Shown one piece after another: positions 57,804 to 64,000 of a stretch of 64,000 nt of DNA. The stretch spans positions 1 through 64,000 of the forward strand of contig NZ_VFSV01000004.1 of NCBI RefSeq assembly GCF_007004065.1. The letters are read 5' to 3'. This DNA comes from Palleronia caenipelagi. Its GTDB lineage: Bacteria > Pseudomonadota > Alphaproteobacteria > Rhodobacterales > Rhodobacteraceae. Each line of letters opens with the position of its first letter. Positions within the stretch are counted from its first letter, which is position 1. Position numbers and translations under genes: made by a program. Below the pieces are notes generated by a model that was given only the letters and a program-made list of their open reading frames with translations, made no database searches and was not told the origin of the DNA.

Positions 57804-58763
57804 ATGCAAAAGACCATATTCACGGGCACGATGCCGGCGCTGATGACCCCTTGCACTGCAGACAGGACGCCCGATTTCGACGCTTTGGTGCGCAAGGGCC
57901 GTGAAATGATCGAGGCAGGTATGTCGGCCGTGGTCTATTGCGGCTCCATGGGAGATTGGCCGCTCCTCACCGATGCCGAGCGCATGGAAGGGGTTGCGCG
58001 GCTGGTAGCGGCTGATTTGCCCGTCATCGTTGGCACTGGCGCGATCAATTCGCGATCTGCCGTGGTCCATGCTGCCCACGCGCAGGAGGTGGGTGCCGCC
58101 GGGCTCATGGTCATCCCGCGTGTACTGTCGCGTGGATCATCTGCCGCAGCTCAAAAGAACCATTTCAAGGCAATCCTCAGCGCCGCTCCGGACCTTCCGG
58201 CGATCATCTACAACAGCCCGGTCTACGGTTTCGCCACCCGGGCCGAATTATTCTTTGCCCTGCGTGGCGCGCACCCCAACCTCGTGGGCTTCAAGGAATT
58301 TGGTGGGAAGGACGATCTGCGCTATGCGGCCGAGCATATCACTTCGATCAACGACGGTGTCACACTGATGGTCGGGGTGGATACGGAGGTCTATCACGGC
58401 ATCGTGAATTGCGGTGCGACAGGCACAATCACGGGGATCGGAACGGCTCTGCCCCGGGAGGCGCTGCTGTTAACGGCCCTCGCGCGGAAGGCCGCGGACG
58501 GTCACGCCGAGGCCCGGAGGCGCGCATTGGAGCTTTCGGAGGCGCTGGGGGTTTTGGCCAGTTTTGACGAGGGCGCGGATCTGGTCCTCTATTACAAGCA
58601 CCTTTTGGTTTTGAATGGTGAGGAGGAATACCGGCATCATTTCTACGAGACTGATGCCCTGAGTGACGCGCAGCGCGGCTATTGTGAGCAGCAATACGCG
58701 CTCTTTCGTCGCTGGTTCACCGACTGGTCACGGCAAGGCGGGATTGTCGCGGAATGCATGTGA
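57804..58763 (+). CDS. Dihydrodipicolinate-synthase-family protein, probable pyrroline-4-hydroxy-2-carboxylate deaminase
   Basis: This 319-residue aldolase-fold protein has the Schiff-base lysine in VGFKEFGG (about residue 165), a GSMGDWPLLTDAER segment near 49 and IIYNSPVYGF near 135. Members of this family that sit beside hydroxyproline epimerase genes deaminate the cyclic imine product of D-hydroxyproline oxidation to alpha-ketoglutarate semialdehyde. The assignment rests mainly on context: it overlaps the epimerase gene by 10 bp. I chose the ATG at 57804 because it has a good GGGAGG site. Confidence 0.83.
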   Translation: MQKTIFTGTMPALMTPCTADRTPDFDALVRKGREMIEAGMSAVVYCGSMGDWPLLTDAERMEGVARLVAADLPVIVGTGAINSRSAVVHAAHAQEVGAAGLMVIPRVLSRGSSAAAQKNHFKAILSAAPDLPAIIYNSPVYGFATRAELFFALRGAHPNLVGFKEFGGKDDLRYAAEHITSINDGVTLMVGVDTEVYHGIVNCGATGTITGIGTALPREALLLTALARKAADGHAEARRRALELSEALGVLASFDEGADLVLYYKHLLVLNGEEEYRHHFYETDALSDAQRGYCEQQYALFRRWFTDWSRQGGIVAECM

Positions 58764-59692
58764 TCGACAGCCACACCGGAGGCATGCCCACGCGGGTCAT
58801 TCTGGACGGCGGTCCAGATCTGGGCTCCGGGGCTCTGGCCAGCCGGGCGCGACGGCTTGCGCGGGATCACCGCGCGTTCTGTGATGGTGTCTTGCGGGCT
58901 CCGCGCGGGCAACCGGGTATGGTCGGGGCGCTGCTCCTGCCGCCAGATGACCCGGATTGCGCCACAGGTGTTATCTATTTTGACGCTGGAGCGGTGCTTG
59001 GCATGTGTGGCCACGGCACCATCGGGCTGGGCGTCAGTCTGTCATTTCTGGGCCGGCTCAGTCCCGGCGCAATTCGTGTCGAGACACCGGTGGGCGTGAT
59101 CCCCCTGACGCTTCTCGATAGAAACACCGTCCAATTGACCAATGTCGAAAGCTATCGGCTGCGCCAGAGCGTTCCGCTCGATGTGCCGGTATACGGTCGC
59201 ATGACGGGTGATCTGGCCTATGGTGGCAACTGGTTTTTCATTGTCGATCCGAGTCCTGTTCCCGTTCAGCCATCGAATATTCGCGTGCTGAACGATCTGG
59301 CTCTTGCCATTCGCGATGCGTGCGAGTCAGCAGGGATTACGGGCGCGTCGGGGGCAAAACTGGATCACGTTGTCTTGCAGTGTCAGTCAGATGATCCAAC
59401 CGTTCACGGGCGGAACTTCGTCCTGTGTCCCGATGATGAGTACGACCGCTCCCCCTGCGGCACGGGCAGTTCGGCGCGGCTGGCCTGTCTGGCCGCTGAC
59501 GGGCGATTGGCTCCGGGTGAGGAGATCGTGCAGGAAAGCGTCATCGGCAGTCGCTACCGCCTTTCTTATCAGCCGGGTCCGATGGGTGGCATCTTACCCA
59601 CCCTGACCGGCAGCGCGCATGTCATGGCCGAGGGTCGTCTGATCTTTGAGCCGGGTGACCCGTTTCGAGAAGGCATCCGCTATGCGTCCTGA
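58754..59692 (+). CDS. 4-hydroxyproline 2-epimerase (proline racemase family)
   Basis: This 312-residue proline racemase-family enzyme has both catalytic cysteines in place, AVLGMCGHGTIGLGV near residue 84 and SPCGTGSSARLAC near 236. This two-cysteine pattern is expected of epimerases and racemases rather than of the dehydratase branch, which has one changed. It should turn trans-4-hydroxy-L-proline into cis-4-hydroxy-D-proline. It overlaps the genes on both sides (10 and 11 bp), forming a single translation unit. Confidence 0.88.
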   Translation: MHVIDSHTGGMPTRVILDGGPDLGSGALASRARRLARDHRAFCDGVLRAPRGQPGMVGALLLPPDDPDCATGVIYFDAGAVLGMCGHGTIGLGVSLSFLGRLSPGAIRVETPVGVIPLTLLDRNTVQLTNVESYRLRQSVPLDVPVYGRMTGDLAYGGNWFFIVDPSPVPVQPSNIRVLNDLALAIRDACESAGITGASGAKLDHVVLQCQSDDPTVHGRNFVLCPDDEYDRSPCGTGSSARLACLAADGRLAPGEEIVQESVIGSRYRLSYQPGPMGGILPTLTGSAHVMAEGRLIFEPGDPFREGIRYAS

Positions 59693-60926
59693 AGCCAATA
59701 TCGTGGTCCTCGGTGCCGGGATCATTGGCATCAGCACTGCGCTCGAATTGCAAAAGCGCGGTTTCGCCGTTCTGGTCATTGATCGCGATCCGGTGGGTAT
59801 CGGCACCTCCTCTGGCAATGCGGGAGGCTTCGCGTTCAGCGATATCGAGCCGTTGGCTACCCCCGGCATCATCCGTAAAGCTCCGAAATGGCTGCTGGAT
59901 CCGTTGGGGCCTTTGTCGATCCCGCCGCGCTATGCTTTTCGAATAGCGCCATGGATGATGCGGTTCTGGCGTGCAAGCTGGCGTGATCGCAGCGCGGCTT
60001 CGGCCGTGGCGCAAGCGGCCCTCATGGCACATAGTCGCGCGGCTCTGGAGCGACAGATTTCTGATGTTGAGGGCGAGGATCTGATTGAGCGACAGGGGCA
60101 ACTCAACCTTTATGAGGGGGCAGCCGCATTCCGTCGCAGCAAACCGCTTTGGGAGGCGCGAGAGGCTCATGGCATCCCTTTCGCGCATCTTACCAGCCCT
60201 GAGGCGATTGCGGAGATCCAGCCCGGCCTCGACAGCCGTTTCACCCATGCCGCGTTCTCGCCCACATGGATGAACACGGTCGACCCCCGCCGCTGGCTGT
60301 GCCGTCTGGCGCACCGGTTTGAGGCGCGTGGGGGACAGATCATGCGCGGTGAGGTCCAGACGATCACTCCGATATCTTCGGGCATCCGTTTGATCGTTTC
60401 GGAGGGCGCTGTCGAAGCGTCCCGCGTGATCATTTCCGCCGGGGCGTGGTCCCATCATCTTGCACGACAGCTTGGCCACAGGATCCCGCTTGAGACGGAG
60501 CGTGGCTACAACACGACCCTGCCTGCGGGCGCGTTTGACTTGCGGACGTTCCTGACCTTTGGCGCCCATGGGTTCGTTGTTTCGCCGATCAATGGGGGCA
60601 TTCGAGTGGGTGGCGCGGTAGAGCTGGGCGGGCTCGATCTGCCTCCGAATTACCGCCGCGCTGAAATGCTTCTGACCAAGGCTCGAAGCTTCCTGCCGGG
60701 GTTGAAGACCGAGGGCGGGACTCAGTGGATGGGGTATCGTCCGTCGCTCCCGGACAGCCTCCCGGTGATCGACCGTGCACCCGGTCTCCCGCAGGTCATT
60801 TACGCCTTTGGTCACGGTCACCTGGGCCTGACCCAGTCCGCAGGGACCGCGGAGCTGGTGGCTGATCTGGTGATGGAGCAAACACCCGCGATTAATCTGA
60901 CTCCTCTTGCCGCGACCCGCTTCTAG
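59682..60926 (+). CDS. FAD-dependent D-amino acid (D-hydroxyproline) dehydrogenase
   Basis: This 414-residue FAD oxidoreductase of the DadA/HypDH type has an N-terminal IVVLGAGIIGISTALELQKRG nucleotide-binding strand (residues 7-27), GIGTSSGNAGG and a C-terminal GHGHLGLTQSAGTAELVADL region. With the epimerase and deaminase upstream, its likely substrate is cis-4-hydroxy-D-proline. I chose the ATG at 59682, 11 bp inside the epimerase gene. No semialdehyde dehydrogenase or transporter follows; an IS-rich scar begins instead. Confidence 0.87.
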   Translation: MRPEANIVVLGAGIIGISTALELQKRGFAVLVIDRDPVGIGTSSGNAGGFAFSDIEPLATPGIIRKAPKWLLDPLGPLSIPPRYAFRIAPWMMRFWRASWRDRSAASAVAQAALMAHSRAALERQISDVEGEDLIERQGQLNLYEGAAAFRRSKPLWEAREAHGIPFAHLTSPEAIAEIQPGLDSRFTHAAFSPTWMNTVDPRRWLCRLAHRFEARGGQIMRGEVQTITPISSGIRLIVSEGAVEASRVIISAGAWSHHLARQLGHRIPLETERGYNTTLPAGAFDLRTFLTFGAHGFVVSPINGGIRVGGAVELGGLDLPPNYRRAEMLLTKARSFLPGLKTEGGTQWMGYRPSLPDSLPVIDRAPGLPQVIYAFGHGHLGLTQSAGTAELVADLVMEQTPAINLTPLAATRF

Positions 60927-60944
60927 CCTCTGACCGTGCTAATT

Positions 60945-60978
60945 CATCGGTGGCCTCTCAAAACAGAGGACACCGATG
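60945..60978 (+). terminator. Long hairpin after the hydroxyproline operon
   Basis: The arms CATCGGTG-G-CCTCT and AGAGG-A-CACCGATG pair over 13 bp with one mismatch and a 6 nt loop, 18 nt after the stop. No T-run follows, so it may be a weak terminator or an end-protecting structure. Confidence 0.5.
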
Positions 60979-61117
60979 GTCCGGGCGTACTGATCGTCGG
61001 CGTGCAGGACTTCGTGTTGAATACACCCCCTGAGCAGGAGCACAGCATCCCCCAGTGCCATCTCTACGGTGAGCGTCCGTTGAACCCGACCTATCGCGTT
61101 TCGATTACGGAGGCTAA

Positions 61118-61141
61118 GTGTCCACGATCTCTAGTGGACAC
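61118..61141. repeat. Perfect inverted repeat upstream of the IS66-type remnant
   Basis: GTGTCCAC and GTGGACAC pair perfectly around an 8 nt loop, 13 nt before the remnant ATG at 61155. It may be part of the leader of the truncated element. Confidence 0.5.
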
Positions 61142-61154
61142 GATGAGGCACTCT

Positions 61155-61200
61155 ATGAGCAGGCGGAAGAAGCTATTTTGGGCCGACGAGGAGAAGCGGG
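61155..61200 (+). pseudogene. Truncated IS66-type accessory protein (TnpA) N-terminus
   Basis: The frame from ATG 61155 reads MSRRKKLFWADEEKR, which matches the typical N-terminus of IS66-family orf1 proteins. It is cut after 15 codons by the left end of the IS6-family element. The rest of the IS66 element is not in the window. Length is too short for certainty; the family call rests on this start motif alone. Confidence 0.55.
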
Positions 61201-62014
61201 GATGTTGTCACGTTAACAGTTGCAGGTTTGCGAACTTGCCGAGATCGGCATGGTCGGCCCAGATGTCGACATCGCTTATCAGCTACAAACGCCACCGCTT
61301 TCCGCCCGAAATCATCGCCCACGCGGTCTGGCTCTACGTCCGTTTCAATCTGAGCCTGCGCGAAGTCGAGGAGATGCTGCTCGAGCGCGGGATCGACGTC
61401 TCATACGAGACCGTCCGACGCTGGATGGTGAAGTTTGGTCCCGGCATCGCCCGAAATTTTCGCCGCCGCCAGGCGCACCCGGGCGACTTTTGGCATCTGG
61501 ACGAAGTCCGTGTGGAGATCTCGGGTCGTGTGTTCTGGCTCTGGCGCGCTGTGGATCAGGATGGGATGGTTCTGGACGAGATCTTGCAATCCAGACGTGA
61601 CAAACGGGCGGCGAAACGGCTTCTGAAGTCGCTGATCAAGCGCTACGGAAATCCCCGGCGGATCGCGACGGACAAATTGAGATCGTACGGCGCGGCGAAA
61701 CGCGAGGTGGCGCCCGGTCGCAAGCACCGGTCCCACAAAGGTCTGAACAATCGTGCCGAAAACAGCCATTTGCCGTTCCGCAAGCGAGAGCGATGCATGC
61801 AGGGATTCCGATCTCCGGGAGGCTTGCAACGATATGTGTCCTGCCACTCAGCCGTACGCAGCCGCTTCTCCGCTCCCGCCCGCCGCCGTTCCGCAGTTCA
61901 GATCAGATACCACCGCCTGGAAGCCTTCGACGCGTGGAAGGTCGCTGCGAGCATCGCTAGAACGGCGAACACAATCGCCTTCATGCGGCTCGCCACACTT
62001 AATGTGACAACACC
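61201..62014 (+). mobile_element. IS6-family insertion sequence, 814 bp
   Basis: The element is bounded by imperfect terminal inverted repeats: GATGTTGTCACGTTAA at 61201-61216, and GGTGTTGTCACATTAA read on the minus strand at 62014-61999 (14 of 16 match). It encodes one DDE transposase and has normal IS6 size. The flanking 8-mers (GAAGCGGG left, GCCGCAGC right) do not match, so there is no target-site duplication. The left flank is an IS66-type remnant and the right flank an IS1182-like fragment, which suggests IS6-mediated cointegration or deletion. Confidence 0.82.
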
Positions 62015-62060
62015 GCCGCAGCAGTTCGCTCTGCCGGAAGCGCCCGTGTCGGTTCTTTGA
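61263..62060 (+). CDS. IS6-family transposase
   Basis: This 265-residue DDE transposase has first Asp in FWHLDEVRVE (about residue 80), second Asp in IATDKLRSYG (about 138) and Glu in NNRAENSHLPFRKRERCMQGF (about 172, the K/R-rich tail typical of the family). The start is ATG 61263. The frame has no stop inside the element: it runs through the right inverted repeat and ends 46 bp beyond it, adding about 15 foreign residues. It is probably still active but is marked by this oddity. Confidence 0.85.
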   Translation: MSTSLISYKRHRFPPEIIAHAVWLYVRFNLSLREVEEMLLERGIDVSYETVRRWMVKFGPGIARNFRRRQAHPGDFWHLDEVRVEISGRVFWLWRAVDQDGMVLDEILQSRRDKRAAKRLLKSLIKRYGNPRRIATDKLRSYGAAKREVAPGRKHRSHKGLNNRAENSHLPFRKRERCMQGFRSPGGLQRYVSCHSAVRSRFSAPARRRSAVQIRYHRLEAFDAWKVAASIARTANTIAFMRLATLNVTTPPQQFALPEAPVSVL

Positions 62061-62381
62061 GAACGTAGAATGGTCGGGGATCTTGTCCGAAAGATCGAGG
62101 CGGCAGAACCACCGGTACGCGAGGTTCAGATGGACCTCCTCGCACAGCCTGCGCTCGGAGCGGATCCCGAAGCAGTACCCCACCAAAAGCATCCGGATCA
62201 GTAGCTCAGGATCAACGGAAGGGCGGCCAGTTTGGCTATAGAAATCGGCGAGATGGGACCGGAGACCGCTCAGGTCGACGAACCGGTCAATCGATCTCAG
62301 CAGATGGTTCTGAGGGACGTGATCTTCCAGTGAGACCTCGTAGAACAGCGCCAGCTGCGCTTCCTGCCTCGGTCCCATCAT
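62015..62381 (-). pseudogene. Truncated IS1182-like transposase (N-terminal fragment)
   Basis: The minus-strand frame begins at ATG 62381 (MMGPRQEAQLALFYEVSLED) and shows the typical IS1182/IS5-group N-terminus: DHVPQNHLLRSIDRFVDLS, GRPSVDPELLIRMLLVGYCFGIRSERRLCEEVHLN (in segments) and DHSTFSKNRHGRFRQSELLR. It is then cut by the right end of the IS6 element after about 122 residues. The catalytic C-terminal part is missing from this window. Confidence 0.8.
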
Positions 62382-62428
62382 CGCTGATCCTCCCGCTCTA
62401 CAACAGAAGTGAATCAGCGAACGACACC

Positions 62429-63144
62429 TCAATCAAGCAAGAGTTTTTCAACAAAATACGCCAACTGCTGATATTGGTCGATTTCGCCCATCATCGCCCG
62501 AATGCCCGTCTCAGCATTTTCCAGACCGCCATCGGCCACGGTGGCAGTGACCTCGGCGACAATCGCTTCCTGTCGCGCCCAGGTCTCTGCGGTCAGGCGA
62601 TCCGCTATGAACCCGGAGCAAAGGAACGCCAGCGGAATTCCGAGCGCCAGAAAAGCCCCGTACACCCCGAGGCTGCGGGGCACGCCGCCGAGTGGCCTCT
62701 CCCGACCGCTCGCCAGCACCGCGGCCCAGACGAGGCTGGCCCCGCGACCAAGGCGAACCCCACCGCGGCCAGCGGTCCCATGGCGACCGCCAGCACGCCC
62801 GAGACCAGCATCACCGCGAACACGACGCCCGCGATCCGCTCGATGGTGTCGTCGATGGGCTCCAGCACTTTCAGCGGTTGCGCCGATCCCTGCCCCACCA
62901 CCGACACCCCGACCTCGACCTCCTGCGCTGAGGAGAGGAAGGCGTTGAGCGTCCGAAGGGTGACGTATGTCGCGGAGGCCCCGATCGAGATGCGCGTTGC
63001 ATAATCCACCGCCCGGGTGGTGCTGGGCAGGGTCCGGGACGCGAACGCCGCCCCGATGGACAGGGCGGCGATCACGATCAGTGCGATGAGTCCGGCTTTG
63101 CGGCGGTCAGCCGTCGGCGCGGATGGTCGCGTTTTTGGGGTCAT
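62429..63144 (-). pseudogene. Frameshifted membrane protein of unknown function
   Basis: Two minus-strand frames join into one membrane protein. The first runs from ATG 63144 with hydrophobic segments (AGLIALIVIAALSIGAAFAS and AGVVFAVMLVSGVLAVAMGPL). The second ends at 62429 with another TM segment and a helical tail. The switch falls at the C4 run 62741-62744; one extra base there restores a continuous reading (VAGASLVWAAVLASG). The 3' end may also be altered by the adjacent IS1182-like insertion. No family recognised. The gene start overlaps the neighbouring oxidoreductase end by 38 bp. Confidence 0.65.
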
Positions 63145-64000
63145 AGGGCGAGTCCTCGGTGACTTCGGCATCATAAAGCTCGCGGAACATCCGCACCTTG
63201 AGCTTCGTGCCCGGCACCGCGAGATCGGGACGGACATAGCCCATGCCGATAGATTTGCCAAAGGCCACGGAATAGCCCCCGGAGGTCAGACGCCCGATCT
63301 TTTCGTCCCCCAGATAGAGCGCCTCACGCCCCCAGGGATCAGCGTCCTCAGGTCCGTCAATCAGCAGCGTCACGCATTTTGAACGGATGCCGGTTTCTTT
63401 CATAGCCGCTTTGCCGTGGAACTCCTTGGACAGATCGACAAAGCGCGGCAGATCGGCCTCCAGCGGCGTCGCGTCGCGGCCCAGTTCGTTGCCAAAGGCG
63501 CGGTAGGATTTCTCCTGCCGCAGCCAGTTCTGCGCCCGCGCGCCGACCAGTTTGAGCCTGTGCTTTTCACCCGCGGCCATCAGCTGATCCCAGAGATAGC
63601 TTTGCATCTCGATCGGATGGTGCAGCTCCCAGCCGAGCTCGCCCGTATATGCGACGCGGATGGCATGGACCGGGCACATGCCCAACTCGATATCGCGCGC
63701 CGACAGCCACGGAAAGCGCTTGTTGGACAGGGCCGTCTCGGGCTCGGGGTCCTTGATCAGCTCCTTCAGCACATCACGGGATTTCGGCCCGGCGATGGCG
63801 AACACGCCCCACTGGGTCGTCACATCCTGCACAACCACCATCTGGCCGGTCTCGGCCATGAAGTCCTCGGCGGCCTTCATCAGGTAATCGTGGTCATAGG
63901 CCTGCCAGGCACCAGCGGAGACGAGGTAATACTCCGTCTCGCCCTTGCGCACGATGGTGTATTCGGTGCGCGTCGTGCCTGCGTCGGTCAGCGCGTAGGT
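63107..64000 (-). CDS. GcvT-domain FAD oxidoreductase, C-terminal part (dimethylglycine/sarcosine dehydrogenase-like)
   Basis: The frame is open to the window edge, giving the last 297 residues of a larger protein. They form the folate-binding GcvT/aminomethyltransferase-like region seen at the C-terminus of dimethylglycine and sarcosine dehydrogenases: GVFAIAGPKSRDVL, RVAYTGELGWELHHPIEMQ and KSYRAFGNELGRDATPLEADL (separate segments), then the C-terminal barrel. These enzymes demethylate methylated glycines and pass the C1 unit to tetrahydrofolate. The N-terminal FAD part lies outside the window, so an alternative such as a DmdA-like or other GcvT protein cannot be excluded. Confidence 0.78.
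   Translation of the reverse strand, partial: TYALTDAGTTRTEYTIVRKGETEYYLVSAGAWQAYDHDYLMKAAEDFMAETGQMVVVQDVTTQWGVFAIAGPKSRDVLKELIKDPEPETALSNKRFPWLSARDIELGMCPVHAIRVAYTGELGWELHHPIEMQSYLWDQLMAAGEKHRLKLVGARAQNWLRQEKSYRAFGNELGRDATPLEADLPRFVDLSKEFHGKAAMKETGIRSKCVTLLIDGPEDADPWGREALYLGDEKIGRLTSGGYSVAFGKSIGMGYVRPDLAVPGTKLKVRMFRELYDAEVTEDSPYDPKNATIRADG

Noticed and set aside
60936-61262. Upstream extension of the IS6 transposase frame
   Set aside because: It begins outside the element and crosses the left inverted repeat. The conserved protein starts at 61263.

Overview
The window looks like chromosomal DNA of an alphaproteobacterium of the order Rhodobacterales (Rhodobacteraceae / Roseobacter group). 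The basis is high GC, dense coding with frequent 1-4 bp gene overlaps, the alphaproteobacterial origin-proximal order parB-parA-rsmG-mnmG-mnmE-rho-hemJ // maf-aroE-coaE-dnaQ-secB, an imuA-imuB-dnaE2 mutagenesis cassette with a GTTC-N7-GTTC SOS box, aerobic-type cobalamin genes (cobK, cobL, cobE, cobM, cobB), and DUF849/BKACE and GcvT-type oxidoreductase genes. The genus cannot be fixed from sequence alone.

Layout. 0.5-13.8 kb: envelope, redox and housekeeping genes (msrQP, plsY, a glycine-zipper lipoprotein, gshA, rsmE, ubiA, a large OmpA-type protein with a coiled-coil partner, moaE-moaD-pgsA, a lytic-transglycosylase homologue lacking its catalytic Glu, thiolase, yaaA). 14.2-15.6 kb: cytoplasmic trehalase. 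15.6-20.2 kb: aerobic cobalamin genes. 20.2-21.1 kb: BKACE enzyme. 21.2-27.1 kb: a tightly packed set joining a periplasmic binding protein, a hybrid histidine kinase, a class II aldolase, a P-loop small-molecule kinase and a xylulokinase-type kinase. 27.1-32.4 kb: SOS-inducible imuA-imuB-dnaE2. 32.6-44.6 kb: oxidoreductase, argG, initiator tRNA, malic enzyme, mutS, grpE-hrcA, rph-rdgB-hemW.

44.6-57.5 kb is the replication/segregation landmark. Genes read leftward from hemJ to parB and rightward from maf to dnaQ, diverging from a 377 bp AT-rich gap with DnaA-box-like 9-mers that I propose as the chromosomal origin. Three parS palindromes lie within about 6 kb of it, two of them inside the start regions of rsmG and mnmG. 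A fourth, variant palindrome lies in mutS.

57.8-60.9 kb is a trans-4-hydroxyproline catabolic set (deaminase, 2-epimerase, D-hydroxyproline dehydrogenase). It is followed by a rearrangement scar: an IS66-type remnant, an 814 bp IS6-family element and a truncated IS1182-like transposase, with different sequence on each side of the IS6 element. Next comes a frameshifted membrane-protein gene, then the C-terminal part of a GcvT-domain (dimethylglycine/sarcosine dehydrogenase-like) oxidoreductase that runs off the right edge.

No CRISPR array, prophage, recognisable defence system or riboswitch was found. The items most worth follow-up are the candidate oriC with its parS cluster, the sensor-kinase/sugar-enzyme operon, the pseudo-transglycosylase and the IS scar.
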